A stretch of 64,000 nt of DNA from Ewingella americana (GCF_006438725.1 NZ_RCZD01000007.1:186001-250000); one strand, 5' to 3'; numbered from the stretch's first letter, positions 1-10,760 are shown. The notes: a model not told the origin generated them from the letters alone. Numbers and translations are program-made.

Positions 1-542
1 ATCCGAGCTTTTTTAACTGCGCGCTACCGCTGGGACGAAGGACATATTCTGTAAATATCGTGGGTGGCGCAAAATCTTGCCGCTTCGCGGTACCTTCACT
101 CGGTCTTCGAGCCACAGGTCTCGAAGCCGCTCCGTTCAGCAAGGTTTTTGAGCGCGCCATGTTGGTTTTTTTAAGTCAAAACAATAAGTCAAAAGCGGCG
201 AAGTTGTGAATTAAAAAGCCAGGGCCGCATTCAAAAATGACGCCGAGGGAGCGGTGAGAAACAACGAGCGGGTGTATGCGAGTTGGTCCGAACCCGAACT
301 GAGGGAACCGCGCAGCGGCGGCATTTTGCGGCTGTAACAGTGGTGACTGAAACACGGCCATCCCGATTCAGCGATAGCGCGGAGTAAAAAAGGCGGGGGG
401 AATGCAAAGGGGGAAAGCACTTCCCCCTTTGCTCGGTTTCGGCGCGAAAGGCCATGCGAGAGCAATTATTGAAAAACCGAAATTTTCACCATTTCGGTTT
501 TAAAAAGCCGCCATAGCTGCGGCCTCAACTAAACAACGAGTC
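1..542. other. Non-coding region downstream of gcvP, rich in hairpins
   Basis: I find no convincing gene here. The short open frames overlap each other on both strands and none has a domain or a good ribosome binding site. What can be seen is structure: a perfect 12-bp inverted repeat at 404-415/421-432 (5-nt loop), a perfect 10-bp inverted repeat at 473-482/492-501 (9-nt loop), and the gcvP terminator at 502-524. A weaker inverted repeat lies at 105-111/120-126. The stretch could be a repeat-derived spacer or the eroded end of a lost gene. Confidence 0.5.
502..524 (-). terminator. Rho-independent terminator of gcvTHP
   Basis: On the minus strand a GCCGC/GCGGC stem with a 7-nt loop is followed by five T residues. 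It starts about 20 bp after the gcvP stop codon, so it would end the gcvTHP transcript. Confidence 0.7.
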
Positions 543-3416
543 TTACTCATAATCCGAGATCGGTACACACGAACAGAACAAGTTTCTGTCACCATAGACG
601 TCATCAAGACGCTTCACCGCCGGCCAGTATTTGTTATCACTGCCTGCCGGGAAGACCGCCAGTTCGCGGGTGTACGGGTGTAACCACTCGCTGACCAGCT
701 CGGCCTGTACGTGCGGGGCGTTAACCAGCGGGTTGTCTTCCAGCGGCCATTCGCCTTTAGCGACGCGATCGATTTCAGCGCGGATTGCCAGCAGGGCATC
801 GATAAAGCGGTCGATTTCTACTTTGCTCTCAGACTCCGTCGGTTCAACCATCAGCGTTCCCGCAACCGGGAATGACATGGTTGGCGCGTGGAAACCAAAG
901 TCAATAAGACGCTTGGCGATATCCATTTCGGTAATACCGGTCGCTTCTTTCAGCGGACGGATATCCAGAATACATTCGTGCGCTACACGACCATCGCGGC
1001 CAGTGTACAGCACCGGATAGGCCTCTTTCAGACGGGTCGCAATGTAGTTGGCATTCAGAATTGCCACCTGACTGGCTTGTTTTAAACCTTCAGCCCCCAT
1101 CATGCGGATGTACATCCAGCTGATTGGCAGAATCGAGGCGCTGCCGAATGGCGCGGCGGATACCGCACCGTTTTGGGTCAGCACACCGTCAATTTGCACC
1201 ACGCTGTGGCCCGGAACAAACGGCGCCAGATGCGCTTTCACGCCGATAGGGCCCATGCCCGGACCGCCACCGCCGTGTGGGATACAGAAGGTTTTATGCA
1301 GGTTGAGGTGCGAAACATCCGCGCCGATGTAACCCGGCGTGGTGATCCCTACCTGCGCATTCATGTTGGCGCCGTCGAGATAAACCTGGCCGCCATACTG
1401 ATGCACTATTTGGCAAACTTCACGGATAGTCTCTTCGTAAACGCCGTGCGTTGACGGATAGGTCACCATGATGCAAGAGAGTTCATCACCCGCCTGCGCG
1501 GCTTTCTCACGCAAATCACTCAGATCGATGTTGCCCTGTTTGTCACAGGCCACCACCACCACGCTCATGCTCGCCATCTGGGCGGATGCCGGGTTAGTGC
1601 CGTGCGCAGAACTTGGGATCAGGCAGATATGGCGGCTGCTTTCGTTACGGCTTTCGTGGTAACGGCGGATAGCCAGCAGGCCCGCGTATTCACCCTGTGC
1701 ACCGGAGTTTGGCTGCATGCAAACGGCGTCATAACCGGTCAGTTGCACCAGCCATTGCGACAACTGCCCTATCATTTGCTGATAGCCGCCGGCCTGTTCA
1801 GTCGGGCAGAACGGGTGCAGATCAGCGAATTCCGGCCAGGTGATTGGCATCATCTCAGCGGCAGCGTTCAGTTTCATGGTGCAGGAACCCAGCGGGATCA
1901 TTGCCTGATTCAGCGCCAGATCCTTTCTCTCCAGACGGTGCATGTAGCGCATCATCTCGGTTTCACTGTGATACTGGTTAAATACCGGGTGGGTCAGAAT
2001 CGGAGTCACACGCAGCATCGCTGCAGGGATAGAATTGCTGTCAGTCGACGCGATTTTATCCAGTTTGTCGATGTCCAGGCCGTTGTTGTCACCCAGCAGG
2101 GCAGCGAACAGGATCTGTACGTCTTCGCGGGACGTGGCTTCGTCGAGCGTGATACCGACCGCACCGTGAATGTCCGTGCGCAGGTTCAGGCCAAAGCTCA
2201 GCGCACGTTCCAGCACGGCGGCTTTGTCTTTCACTTCAACGGTCAGCGTGTCGAACCAGGTGTTGTGACGCAGGGTCAGACCGCCCTGCTTCAGGCCAGC
2301 AGCCAGAATATCGGTCAGACGATGAATACGTGACGCAATGCGTTTCAGGCCTTCAGGGCCGTGGAATACCGCATACAGGCTGGCGATGTTGGCCAGTAAA
2401 ACCTGCGAGGTACAGATGTTGGAGTTGGCTTTCTCGCGGCGGATATGTTGCTCGCGGGTTTGCATCGCCATACGTAGCGCAGTGTTACCGGCGGCGTCAC
2501 GGGAAACCCCGATGATACGGCCCGGCATAGAGCGTTTAAAGTCATCAATACAGGCGAAGAAGGCCGCGTGCGGTCCACCGTAGCCCATCGGCACGCCGAA
2601 GCGTTGCGCGGAACCAAACACCACGTCTGCGCCCTGTGTACCCGGTGCGGCCAGCAGCACCAACGCCATAATGTCGGCGGCAACGCTGGTGATGATTTTG
2701 CGAGATTTCAGCTCAGCCAGCAGTGCACGGTAATCGTGAACTTCACCGGTAGTGCCGACCTGTTGCAGCAGTACGCCGAATACACCTTCCAGCTCGAGAA
2801 CCTTCTCGGCTTTATCGACAATGATGTCGAAGCCAAAAGTTTCAGCGCGAGTGCGTACCACGTCCAGCGTTTGCGGATGCACGTCGTCAGCCACGAAGAA
2901 GCGGTTGGCACTCTTCAGTTTGCTGGCGCGTTTTGCCAGTGCCATGGCTTCAGCTGCGGCGGTAGCTTCATCGAGCAAAGAGGCAGAGGCCAGATCCAAA
3001 CCGGTCAGGTCGAGAGTCAGTTGCTGGAAGTTCAACAGCGCTTCAAGACGGCCTTGTGACACTTCCGGCTGATACGGCGTATACGCGGTGTACCAGCCCG
3101 GATTTTCCAGCATATTACGCTGGATAACCGGTGGCATCAGCACCGCGGTGTAGCCCATTCCGATATAGGATTTGTAGCGTTGGTTCTGGCTGGCAATGGC
3201 TTTCAGCTCGGCCAGCGCCTGATGTTCGGTTACCGCATCGCCGACAGCCGGTGGCCCCGGCAGTTGGATATCGACCGGCACAATTTGCTGGATCAGGGCA
3301 TTTAACGAGTCGGCACCAACTGTCTCCAGCATTTGTTGTTGCTGCTGAGAAGACGGACCAATGTGACGGCCGATAAACGCTTCGCTGTGTTCGAGTTGGC
3401 TGAGAGTCTGAGTCAT
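543..3416 (-). CDS. gcvP: Glycine dehydrogenase (decarboxylating), P-protein
   Basis: PLP-dependent P-protein of the glycine cleavage system. It decarboxylates glycine and passes the aminomethyl group to the lipoyl arm of GcvH in the cytoplasm. The 957 residues equal the E. coli length. The N-terminal half begins with the conserved FIGRHIGPS segment. The C-terminal half carries the glycine-rich PLP motif [14 protein letters not shown], whose lysine lies near residue 705 and would form the Schiff base. It is the last gene of gcvT-gcvH-gcvP, about 100 bp after gcvH, and a hairpin terminator follows. Long open frames on the opposite strand are shadows. Assignment is secure. Confidence 0.97.
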   Translation of the reverse strand: MTQTLSQLEHSEAFIGRHIGPSSQQQQQMLETVGADSLNALIQQIVPVDIQLPGPPAVGDAVTEHQALAELKAIASQNQRYKSYIGMGYTAVLMPPVIQRNMLENPGWYTAYTPYQPEVSQGRLEALLNFQQLTLDLTGLDLASASLLDEATAAAEAMALAKRASKLKSANRFFVADDVHPQTLDVVRTRAETFGFDIIVDKAEKVLELEGVFGVLLQQVGTTGEVHDYRALLAELKSRKIITSVAADIMALVLLAAPGTQGADVVFGSAQRFGVPMGYGGPHAAFFACIDDFKRSMPGRIIGVSRDAAGNTALRMAMQTREQHIRREKANSNICTSQVLLANIASLYAVFHGPEGLKRIASRIHRLTDILAAGLKQGGLTLRHNTWFDTLTVEVKDKAAVLERALSFGLNLRTDIHGAVGITLDEATSREDVQILFAALLGDNNGLDIDKLDKIASTDSNSIPAAMLRVTPILTHPVFNQYHSETEMMRYMHRLERKDLALNQAMIPLGSCTMKLNAAAEMMPITWPEFADLHPFCPTEQAGGYQQMIGQLSQWLVQLTGYDAVCMQPNSGAQGEYAGLLAIRRYHESRNESSRHICLIPSSAHGTNPASAQMASMSVVVVACDKQGNIDLSDLREKAAQAGDELSCIMVTYPSTHGVYEETIREVCQIVHQYGGQVYLDGANMNAQVGITTPGYIGADVSHLNLHKTFCIPHGGGGPGMGPIGVKAHLAPFVPGHSVVQIDGVLTQNGAVSAAPFGSASILPISWMYIRMMGAEGLKQASQVAILNANYIATRLKEAYPVLYTGRDGRVAHECILDIRPLKEATGITEMDIAKRLIDFGFHAPTMSFPVAGTLMVEPTESESKVEIDRFIDALLAIRAEIDRVAKGEWPLEDNPLVNAPHVQAELVSEWLHPYTRELAVFPAGSDNKYWPAVKRLDDVYGDRNLFCSCVPISDYE

Positions 3417-3519
3417 TTGCTACGCATTCCTGAAATCTGCTGGAGGTGTCTTGGGATACCGACAAAAGCTACGGGTCTTGGATATCGCCCCGCCAATGGC
3501 TGGCGGGACGGGTAAAACA

Positions 3520-3906
3520 TTAGTCTTCGATGGCAGCCTGATAAGCGCCTGCATCAAGCAGTTTGGCAATTTCAGCTTCGTCGGAGGCTTTAATTTGGAA
3601 CAGGAAACCATCACCGTAAGGTGCGCTGTTTACCAGCTCAGGGGAACCTTCCAGCTCACTGTTGATTGCAATGATTTCACCGCTAATTGGCGAATAAATA
3701 TCAGAAGCCGCTTTGACGGATTCAGCCACGGCGCAGTCTTCACCGGCAGCCACTTCGCGGCCGACTTCTGGCAGATCAACAAACACCATGTCGCCCAGTA
3801 ATTCCTGTGCATGTTCGGTGATGCCTACGGTGTACACGCCGTTGCCTTCTGAACGCACCCATTCGTGTGATGCGGCGTATTTCAATTCTGCTGGAACGTT
3901 GCTCAT
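3520..3906 (-). CDS. gcvH: Glycine cleavage system H-protein
   Basis: Lipoyl carrier of the glycine cleavage system; its swinging arm shuttles the aminomethyl group between GcvP, GcvT and lipoamide dehydrogenase. The protein is 128 aa. The lipoylation site is Lys65 in the motif AESVKAAS, within a biotinyl/lipoyl fold. I start at [10 protein letters not shown] because GAGGAG lies eight bases upstream; an in-frame ATG five codons earlier falls before that site and adds residues not found in the family. It sits between gcvT and gcvP in the same orientation, so it is co-transcribed. Confidence 0.97.
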   Translation of the reverse strand: MSNVPAELKYAASHEWVRSEGNGVYTVGITEHAQELLGDMVFVDLPEVGREVAAGEDCAVAESVKAASDIYSPISGEIIAINSELEGSPELVNSAPYGDGFLFQIKASDEAEIAKLLDAGAYQAAIED

Positions 3907-3982
3907 GGAAAATCTCCTCAAAAAGTTTTAATCGATTTTTTATAGCGACCCCTCCCCCAAACGGAGATCTGTCGCCGAATTC

Positions 3983-5080
3983 TTAAGAAACCAATGATTT
4001 ACCGTTACGCACAAAGCCGGGCTTGGTGACTTTCACCGGCATTTCACGGTTACGGATCTGCACCACAGCATGTTCGCCGATACCGGCAGGAACGCGAGCC
4101 AGTGCAATGCTATAACCCAGCGTTGGCGAGAATGACCCGCTGGTAATAATGCCTTCCTGCGCGTTACCCGCTGCATCGGTGAAACGCACCGGCAGCTCAT
4201 TACGTAATACGCCTTTTTCGGTCATGATCAAGCCGACCAACTGTTCTGTGCCCTGTTCACGCTGTCTTTCCAGCGCAGCACGGCCAATAAAATCACGGTC
4301 TTCCGGTGCCCAGGCGATGGTCCAGCCCATATTGGCCGCCAGCGGGGAAACGCCTTCGTCCATCTCCTGACCGTATAAATTCATACCGGCTTCCAGACGC
4401 AGCGTGTCGCGTGCGCCCAAACCGGCAGGTTTCACGCCCGCCGCCAGCAGTTTTTGCCAGAAGTCAGCAGCCTGTTCCTGTGGCAATGCAATTTCGTAAC
4501 CCGTCTCACCGGTATAACCGGTGGTGGCGATAAACAAGTCACCGGCCTGCACGCCGAAGAACGGCTTCATACCCGCAACGGCAGCTTTTTGCGCGTCGGT
4601 AAACAGGGTTTCAGCTTTTTCTTTGGCCTGCGGTCCCTGAACGGCGATCAGTGCCAGATCATCACGGACAGTCAATTCGACGTTGTAGGCTTTTGCATGT
4701 TGCGAAATCCATGCCAGATCGTTCTCGCGAGTGGCGGAGTTCACGACCAGGCGGAAATAGTCTTCAGTGAGGAAGTAGATGATCAGGTCATCAATGACGC
4801 CACCGGAAGCATTGAGCATGCCGGTGTAAAGCGCCTTACCGGGAACAGTCAGTTTGGCGACGTCGTTGGCCACCAGGTAACGCAGAAATTCACGGGTGCG
4901 GGCACCGTTTAAATCAACAATGGTCATGTGCGAGACGTCAAACATACCGGCATCCTGGCGCACAGCATGATGTTCATCCAGCTGTGAACCGTAGTGCAAC
5001 GGCATCATCCAGCCGTGGAAATCGACCATACGCGCACCGCACGCAACGTGTTGTTCATAAAGCTGAGTCTGCTGAACCAT
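3983..5080 (-). CDS. gcvT: Aminomethyltransferase, T-protein
   Basis: Tetrahydrofolate-dependent T-protein: it releases ammonia from the aminomethyl group on GcvH and makes 5,10-methylene-THF. The 365 aa compare with 364 in E. coli. The catalytic aspartate lies in [10 protein letters not shown] near residue 97, and the [20 protein letters not shown] motif of the family is intact. It is the first gene of the operon; the 340-bp region upstream holds the promoter. gcvH follows after 76 bp. Confidence 0.97.
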   Translation of the reverse strand: MVQQTQLYEQHVACGARMVDFHGWMMPLHYGSQLDEHHAVRQDAGMFDVSHMTIVDLNGARTREFLRYLVANDVAKLTVPGKALYTGMLNASGGVIDDLIIYFLTEDYFRLVVNSATRENDLAWISQHAKAYNVELTVRDDLALIAVQGPQAKEKAETLFTDAQKAAVAGMKPFFGVQAGDLFIATTGYTGETGYEIALPQEQAADFWQKLLAAGVKPAGLGARDTLRLEAGMNLYGQEMDEGVSPLAANMGWTIAWAPEDRDFIGRAALERQREQGTEQLVGLIMTEKGVLRNELPVRFTDAAGNAQEGIITSGSFSPTLGYSIALARVPAGIGEHAVVQIRNREMPVKVTKPGFVRNGKSLVS

Positions 5081-5422
5081 CTTACTTATCCCTCATTAGC
5101 CAAACGGCACACCGCGTGAAAGACCCTTATTACCTGAGGTTTCTACGCGTTGGCGCAAACGATACCCTGGCCTGAACTTATCACTGAACACGTCAGCTAA
5201 CCATAAGATAAAATATGTAGAGTGAGTGAAAGTCAGGAATGTCTCAGGGGGATTGTGCAGAATTTTTGACTGTGAAAATGGGGTTTATGGCGCAAAATCT
5301 ACAAATGAACCACAAAAATATCGATGTTATATAACGCAGAGGCCAGATTTCTCACCATTTGCAGAATGGGAGTTCCGGCCTCGCATTAAAAAATGTAATG
5401 CAAAAATAGGGCTGAAATTAGA
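5081..5422. promoter_or_regulatory. gcvT upstream region
   Basis: This 342-bp gap between gcvT and the end of ubiI must hold the gcvTHP promoter. In E. coli this promoter is controlled by GcvA, GcvR, Lrp, PurR and CRP. A CGCAAACG core at 5154-5161 resembles half of a PurR site. I cannot place the -35 and -10 boxes with confidence. An inverted repeat, GAGGCC at 5339-5344 with GGCCTC at 5377-5382, lies near the ubiI end and may mark its 3' end, though it has no T run. I see no tandem glycine-riboswitch fold. Confidence 0.45.
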
Positions 5423-6649
5423 TTATTTCAATCGAAGCACATCTTCTTGCAACCATTCTGGCAAATCATTCAGGCCCATGGCCTGACGGACCAGTTTTGG
5501 CTTCACGCCCGGCAGGGCATCGGCCAGCGTCAGGCCGATATCGCGCAATAATTTTTTCGCCGGGTTATCCCCATTGAACAATTCCCGGAAGCCCTGCATC
5601 CCCGCCAGCATCAGCGCAGCGCTGTGCTTACGGCGGCGCTCGTAGCGACGCAAATACATGTGCTGACCGAAATCTTTGCCTTCTCGTTGCAGACGTTTAA
5701 TTTCCGATGCCAGTTCGGCGGCATCCATAAAGCCCAAATTCACACCCTGCCCGGCCAGCGGATGCACGGTGTGCGCTGCGTCGCCCACTAACGCCAGCCG
5801 TTGCGCCGCAAAGCTGCGCGCATAGCGCCCGGTCAGCGGGAAGGTCTGACGCTCACTTTCCACCTGACACACGCCAAGGCGCAGGTCAAAAGTGCTGGCG
5901 AGGATTTTATTGAATTCTTCTTCCGGCAAAGCTGCCAGACGCTGCGCTTCATCCGGCGAGACCGACCATACGATGGAACAGAGATGGCTGTCAGCCAGCG
6001 GCAGAAACGCCAGAATACCGTCACCGTGGAAGACCTGACGCGCCACCGACTGATGCGGTTCGGCAGTGCGGATCGTCGCAACCAGCGCGTGATGGCGGTA
6101 GTCCCAGAAGGTCAGCGGAATATCTGCATGCTGGCGCAACCACGACTGCGCACCGTCGGCGCCGACGACCAGGCGCGCGCTGAGCTGGCGGTCATCATTG
6201 AGGGTAATAAAGGCGTCGTTTTCGCCCCAGGCGACATTTTTCAGGGTTGCTGGCGCCAGCAGGGTAATGTCAGATGATTGATCCGCTTTCCGCCACAGTG
6301 CGCGGTGTATAACCTGATTTTCAATGATATGGCCGAGATGGCTGAAGCCATATTCCTCACCACGAAAAGCGATTTTACCGAAACTGTCCCGATCCCAGAC
6401 TTCCATGCCCTGATAGGCATTCGCCCGCTGCGCAATGATGTTTTCCCATGCGCCGACGTGTTTGAGCAGGCGTTCGCTGGCGGCGTTGATCGCCGATACG
6501 CGCAGGCCCGGCTTTTCCGGTAACGGCGAGTCGAGATCCGGCTGCTGGCTTTCCAGCACCGCGATACGCAACCCGCTGCCCTGTAATCCGCAGGCAAGCG
6601 CTAAGCCCACCATGCCGCCGCCGGCGATAACCACATCAAAAGATTGCAT
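5423..6649 (-). CDS. ubiI: 2-polyprenylphenol C5-hydroxylase (FAD monooxygenase)
   Basis: Flavoprotein monooxygenase of ubiquinone synthesis that hydroxylates C5 of the ring (formerly visC). The protein is 408 aa, slightly longer than the 400 of E. coli. The N-terminal FAD-binding motif is VIAGGGMVGLALACGLQGSG (residues 7-26), and the second FAD motif GDAAHTVHPLAGQGVNLGF lies in the C-terminal third. It is downstream of ubiH in pepP-ubiH-ubiI; unlike the tight E. coli spacing, a 142-bp palindromic repeat separates it from ubiH. UbiH is its paralogue, so orientation and order help to tell them apart. Confidence 0.93.
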   Translation of the reverse strand: MQSFDVVIAGGGMVGLALACGLQGSGLRIAVLESQQPDLDSPLPEKPGLRVSAINAASERLLKHVGAWENIIAQRANAYQGMEVWDRDSFGKIAFRGEEYGFSHLGHIIENQVIHRALWRKADQSSDITLLAPATLKNVAWGENDAFITLNDDRQLSARLVVGADGAQSWLRQHADIPLTFWDYRHHALVATIRTAEPHQSVARQVFHGDGILAFLPLADSHLCSIVWSVSPDEAQRLAALPEEEFNKILASTFDLRLGVCQVESERQTFPLTGRYARSFAAQRLALVGDAAHTVHPLAGQGVNLGFMDAAELASEIKRLQREGKDFGQHMYLRRYERRRKHSAALMLAGMQGFRELFNGDNPAKKLLRDIGLTLADALPGVKPKLVRQAMGLNDLPEWLQEDVLRLK

Positions 6650-6670
6650 AATTTTTCCTGTAGGAAATAA

Positions 6671-6812
6671 AACCTATTCCAGCGGGCGTTATTGTTGCTG
6701 ACAGTTTGGGCACGGACAGCGCGGAGGAACCGGAGCGTACACGTCGTACGTGAGGATCCCGAGCACTGCCCTGGCCCAAAGTGGCAAATAAAATAGCCTG
6801 GTGGGATAGGTT
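6671..6812. repeat. Long palindromic repeat between ubiH and ubiI
   Basis: The whole segment folds back on itself. The outer arms match at 13 of 17 bases (from 6671 and back from 6812), an inner TTTGGGC/GCCCAAA pair at 6715-6721 and about 6774-6780 is exact, and the centre lies near 6742. It has no coding capacity. Size and form suggest a MITE-like intergenic repeat; the Yersinia palindromic (YPAL) family is similar in kind, but I cannot show kinship. Its last base is the first of the ubiH stop codon. In the mRNA it would be a long hairpin between the two genes. Confidence 0.7.
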
Positions 6813-7990
6813 CAACGGGTGACCCAGCCTAGCGTGCGCCGGGTGAAGGCATCGCGCAGTGGCGTAATACCTTCCATCGCCAACAGGCCGAGATTGCGCC
6901 CGAGCATCAACGGAGCATAGCGGTTGGCGAAAAAGTGAATAAGCCCGTCGGTGATACCTACCGTCGCCTGCTGATCTGGCTGACGGCGCTGCTGATAGCC
7001 GCTGAGCACGCGGTAACTGCCGACGTCTTGTCCTGCGAAATGAGCATCAGCCAGCGTTTCGGCCAGCGTCATGACGTCGCGCAAACCGAGATTAAAGCCC
7101 TGCCCGGCAATCGGATGCAGGGTTTGCGCCGCGTTGCCGACCAGCGCCAGACGGTGACTGATGTGATTGTTGGCGGTTTTTAACTGCAGTGGGTAACTGA
7201 ACCGCGTGCCCGCCTGCTGCATTTTGCCCAACCGCCAGCCGAAGGCTTTTTGCAGTTCGGCGAGGAATTTTTCTTCGCTCCAGCCATCAACCTCTGCTTT
7301 AGCTTCACGCGGATGACACCAGACCAGCGAGCTGCGCCCTTTGGACATCGGCAACAGCGCCAGCGGGCCATGGGCGGTAAAGCGTTCAAAGGCGCGACCA
7401 CGGTGCGGTTCACTGGTAGCAATATTGGCGATCACCGCCACCTGTGCATAATCTTCCTGCTGCCAGGTGATGTTGCAGGCTTTTGCCAATTGAGAATGGG
7501 TACCATCAGCGGCGACCAGCACCTGCGCAGTCAGTTGCTGGCCGTTGTCGAGGGTGACCGTGGCAGTATCTTGCGAGCGGCTGACGTCCACCACTTTGGC
7601 CGGACAGTGCAGTGTAACGCCCGGAGCCTGCGCGAGTTGCTTAAACAGGCGCTGACCGGCGTCGTGCAGTTCAACGACCTGCCCCAGCGCCTCAACGCCA
7701 TAATGCGCGGCATTGAGATTGACGAAAGCCGCATGGCCGCGATCGCTGACGTGAATGTCGCTGATCGGCGTAGCGATATCCGTCAGCGCCGACCATAACC
7801 CGATGCGCGCCAGTTGCTGGCAGGTGCCCTGCGCCAGCGCAATGGAGCGCGCGTCAAAGCCGGGATGGGTATTGCCCGCCGGTACTGACGCTTCAATCAG
7901 ATGTACCGGCAGACGGCCTTTGGTCAGCGCGGAAACCGCCAGCGCCAGCGTGGCACCGGTCATTCCGCCGCCAACAATAATGATGCTCAT
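6812..7990 (-). CDS. ubiH: 2-octaprenyl-6-methoxyphenol hydroxylase
   Basis: FAD-dependent monooxygenase of ubiquinone biosynthesis that hydroxylates C1 of the ring. It has 392 aa, the same as E. coli. The first FAD motif VGGGMTGATLALAVS starts at residue 6, and GNAAQTLHPIAGQGFNLGL is the second. It follows pepP with only one base between the stop and this start, which suggests coupled translation. Distinguished from UbiI by its position next to pepP. Confidence 0.95.
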   Translation of the reverse strand: MSIIIVGGGMTGATLALAVSALTKGRLPVHLIEASVPAGNTHPGFDARSIALAQGTCQQLARIGLWSALTDIATPISDIHVSDRGHAAFVNLNAAHYGVEALGQVVELHDAGQRLFKQLAQAPGVTLHCPAKVVDVSRSQDTATVTLDNGQQLTAQVLVAADGTHSQLAKACNITWQQEDYAQVAVIANIATSEPHRGRAFERFTAHGPLALLPMSKGRSSLVWCHPREAKAEVDGWSEEKFLAELQKAFGWRLGKMQQAGTRFSYPLQLKTANNHISHRLALVGNAAQTLHPIAGQGFNLGLRDVMTLAETLADAHFAGQDVGSYRVLSGYQQRRQPDQQATVGITDGLIHFFANRYAPLMLGRNLGLLAMEGITPLRDAFTRRTLGWVTR

Positions 7991-7991
7991 A

Positions 7992-9308
7992 TTATTTCCG
8001 TGCCGCCGCCATCAGCGCTTCAATGTCATCGGCTTCTTTAACCACATCGCCGGTGAAAATCTCAATGCCCGAGGCAGTGATCAGAATGTCGTCCTCAATG
8101 CGGATACCGATGCCACGGTAAGCTTCAGGCACATCTGCATCTGGCGCGATATACAGGCCCGGTTCGACGGTCAGCACCATGCCAGGCTCGAGCGTACGGG
8201 TGCGGTCTGCACTGCCGTAGTGGCCCACGTCATGCACGTCCATCCCCAGCCAGTGAGACAGGCCATGCATAAAGAACGGGCGATGGGCTTTCTCGCTGTA
8301 CAAGGTATCGACATCACCGCTGAGGATCCCCAGTTTCACCAGCCCTGCAATCATCACGCGTGCTGCGGCTTCGGTTGCAGCCTGAATGCTGCTGCCAGGG
8401 CCGAGGATTTCCAGCGCTTTGTACTCTGCTGCCAGCACAATGTCGTAGATTTCGCGCTGTTCTTTGCTGAATTTCCCGCTGACCGGGAAGGTGCGGGTGA
8501 TGTCGCCGGCATAGCCTTTAAATTCGCAACCTGCATCGATCAGCACTAAATCACCGTCGCGTAGCTCGGATTCATTTTCGGTGTAATGCAAAATACAACC
8601 GTTTTCGCCGCTGCCGACGATAGTGTTATAGGAAGGATAACGTGCGCCATGGCGATTAAATTCGTGATGAATTTCGCCTTCAAGATGGTATTCAAACAGG
8701 CCAGCGCGGCATTTTTCCATCGCGCGGGTATGGGCTTTGGCGGTGATTTCACCGGCCCGGCGCATGACAGCAATTTCCTCTGGTGATTTAAACAGGCGCA
8801 TTTCATGGACGATAGGCCGCCAATCAATGAGCGTGTCTGGCGCGGCCAGATTCAAACGGGATCCGTTGCGCAGTCGTTCCATCGCCCGGTTTACAATTTC
8901 GTCAGCGTAGGCGTAATAGCCCTGTGCGTGGTACACCACGTCGAGGCCGTTCAGCAGAAGGTGTAAATGATCGTTAATGTCGTCAAACGCCAGTGCTTTA
9001 TCGACGCCCAGTTTTGCCGGCGCAGCCTCCTGACCGAGACGACGACCAAACCAGATTTCAGCCGTCAAATCGCGCACGCGATTAAACAGAACGCTGTGGT
9101 TATGATTTTCATCACTTTTCACCAGGATCAACACAGCTTCCGGTTCATTAAAACCGGTCAGATACCAGAAGTCGCTGCTTTGACGGAAAGGATATTCACT
9201 GTCGGCATTACGTGTTGCTTCGGGCGCGGCGAAAATAATGGCGGCGCTGCCCGGTGCCATCTTGGCTAACAGCGCCTGACGACGATTCTGGTATTCGTGC
9301 AAAGTCAT
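7992..9308 (-). CDS. pepP: Xaa-Pro aminopeptidase (aminopeptidase P)
   Basis: Cytoplasmic manganese peptidase that removes the N-terminal residue ahead of proline. The 438 aa compare with 441 in E. coli. The N-terminal part is the creatinase-like domain; the C-terminal pita-bread fold shows the metal ligands in order: IDAGCEF and GDITRTF (two Asp), HGLSHWLGMDVHD (His), TVEPGLY (Glu) and GIRIEDD (Glu). It is the upstream gene of pepP-ubiH-ubiI and lies 56 bp after ygfB. Confidence 0.96.
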   Translation of the reverse strand: MTLHEYQNRRQALLAKMAPGSAAIIFAAPEATRNADSEYPFRQSSDFWYLTGFNEPEAVLILVKSDENHNHSVLFNRVRDLTAEIWFGRRLGQEAAPAKLGVDKALAFDDINDHLHLLLNGLDVVYHAQGYYAYADEIVNRAMERLRNGSRLNLAAPDTLIDWRPIVHEMRLFKSPEEIAVMRRAGEITAKAHTRAMEKCRAGLFEYHLEGEIHHEFNRHGARYPSYNTIVGSGENGCILHYTENESELRDGDLVLIDAGCEFKGYAGDITRTFPVSGKFSKEQREIYDIVLAAEYKALEILGPGSSIQAATEAAARVMIAGLVKLGILSGDVDTLYSEKAHRPFFMHGLSHWLGMDVHDVGHYGSADRTRTLEPGMVLTVEPGLYIAPDADVPEAYRGIGIRIEDDILITASGIEIFTGDVVKEADDIEALMAAARK

Positions 9309-9364
9309 CTCACCTTCTCCTGAAACCGTTTTAGTTCATTATTATGAAGCCATATATGAAAAAC

Positions 9365-9937
9365 TTAATGCAATGTGCGTGGATTTTCCGGGGCAAGTGG
9401 ATGGCTGTGGCTGAATTCACCAAAGCATAAAATCGCGGCGACGCGGACGTATTCGACCACTTCTTCAAGCGACGCGGCCAGTTGCTCCTGATCTTCCTCT
9501 TCTTCATAGCCAAGCTGAGCAATGCTGCGCAGGTCGTCAATCGCCTCGCCGACTTCGCCTTTCACTTTGGCGAGTTTCGGTTGCATCATGCCCAGGCCGA
9601 GCAAGAAATGGTTGACCCATCCGGCCAGCGCATCCGCACGTTCAAAGACGGGTTTTTCGTCATCAGGCATCAGCATTTTGAATTCAAAGCTGTCATCTTC
9701 CAGAGTATCGGCGGTGACTTTGCGCAATTGTTGCAACAAATCAGCCAAGGTATGCGGGTACGCCATGCCTTCGTTGGTCAGGTCATGAACCAGAGTCAGC
9801 CAACTGCCATCACGGTTGCCGCCACACAGCAGGCCACTGATAAGTCCGTGCATTTCTGCCGCCGTCAGGGCGACCGATTGTTGTTTCAGCGAGTGATCCA
9901 ACGAATCATAAGTAGGATAAGTATTCTCAATAGACAT
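9365..9937 (-). CDS. ygfB: UPF0149 family protein YgfB
   Basis: Conserved gammaproteobacterial protein of unclear biochemical role, 190 aa, close to the 192-194 usual in enterics. The sequence is acidic and mostly helical and begins [17 protein letters not shown]; it lacks the C-terminal SEC-C zinc motif of longer UPF0149 members. It is divergent from zapA and upstream of pepP, as in E. coli, so it may be the first gene of a ygfB-pepP-ubiH-ubiI unit. Confidence 0.92.
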   Translation of the reverse strand: MSIENTYPTYDSLDHSLKQQSVALTAAEMHGLISGLLCGGNRDGSWLTLVHDLTNEGMAYPHTLADLLQQLRKVTADTLEDDSFEFKMLMPDDEKPVFERADALAGWVNHFLLGLGMMQPKLAKVKGEVGEAIDDLRSIAQLGYEEEEDQEQLAASLEEVVEYVRVAAILCFGEFSHSHPLAPENPRTLH

Positions 9938-10198
9938 GCGTATTCGCCATCGTTGGCCGGTTAAGTTCGTGTTATGCTACCACCAAGGTCAGTCGTAGTA
10001 CCAGATTTGCAGACCAGCGAACGGCAGTTGTTCGGCCTCCGTTTGGCCAACAAATACACTGGACAAACATCCAGCAGTCAGTTCGTCGTGGGGTTGAAAA
10101 CTGGTATTGAGATAGTTATAGTGAAGTCGCTTTCAACATCCTGTGTCGAGACACAGTGCTCAGGTTGAGGCGGCGTTCAAAGAAGGCAGGAAGGTGGC

Positions 10199-10528
10199 AT
10201 GTCTGCACAACCGGTAGATATTCAAATTTTTGGCCGCTCGTTACGAGTGAATTGTCCGCCAGAACAACAAGAAGCATTGAACATGGCTGCTGAAGATCTT
10301 AATCAGCGGTTGCAAGATCTGAAAGTTCGCACTAGAGTCACCAATACAGAGCAATTAGTTTTTATCGCGGCATTGAATGTATGTCACGAACTTGCTCAGG
10401 AACGGTTGAAAACCCGTGACTATGCCTCCAATATGGAACAACGTATTCGGATGCTGCAACAAACCATCGAGCAGGCATTGCTCGAGCAAGGTAAGATCTC
10501 TGAACGCGAAGGGGCACCTTTCGAATAA
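10199..10528 (+). CDS. zapA: Cell division protein ZapA
   Basis: FtsZ-associated protein that bundles FtsZ filaments at the division septum, partner of ZapB. The 109 aa match E. coli. An N-terminal globular domain (about residues 1-45, starting [17 protein letters not shown]) is followed by helices ending in a coiled coil rich in Glu and Gln (about 60-100). AAGGTGGC lies just upstream of the ATG. The 6S RNA gene follows, the conserved enterobacterial order. Confidence 0.95.
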   Translation: MSAQPVDIQIFGRSLRVNCPPEQQEALNMAAEDLNQRLQDLKVRTRVTNTEQLVFIAALNVCHELAQERLKTRDYASNMEQRIRMLQQTIEQALLEQGKISEREGAPFE

Positions 10529-10576
10529 CTTAAGGGGTTGACTTGCTTGTCACAGGCAGTCAGCAACGAGTAAAAA

Positions 10577-10760
10577 ATTTCTCTGAGATGTTCGCCAGCG
10601 GGCCCGTCCCCTGAGCCGATAATTAGTACCAACAGAATGTGATGATCCGTAATCGGTGCGCATGCTCGGTCCGTCCGAGAAGCCTAAAGACTGCGACAGT
10701 GCGTTCACCTTGAACCATGGGTTCAAGGGTTACAGCCTGCGACGGCATCTCGGAGATTCC
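10577..10760 (+). ncRNA. ssrS: 6S RNA
   Basis: About 184 nt that nearly match E. coli 6S RNA throughout. The 5' end ATTTCTCTGAGATGTTCGCC pairs with the 3' end GGCATCTCGGAGATTCC. The central parts GCATGCTCGGTCCGTCCGAG and CACCTTGAACC followed by GGGTTCAAGGGTTACAGCCT are kept. 6S RNA binds sigma-70 RNA polymerase as an open-promoter mimic in stationary phase. The position between zapA and fau is conserved. Ends are set by comparison with E. coli. Confidence 0.95.

Noticed and set aside
1602..2333. A 243-codon plus-strand frame antisense to gcvP
   Set aside because: It mirrors the conserved gcvP coding sequence, has no ribosome site and shows no domain; it is a shadow frame.
5081..5422. Glycine riboswitch upstream of gcvT
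   Set aside because: No tandem aptamer fold could be recognised; enterobacteria use GcvA and GcvB instead.
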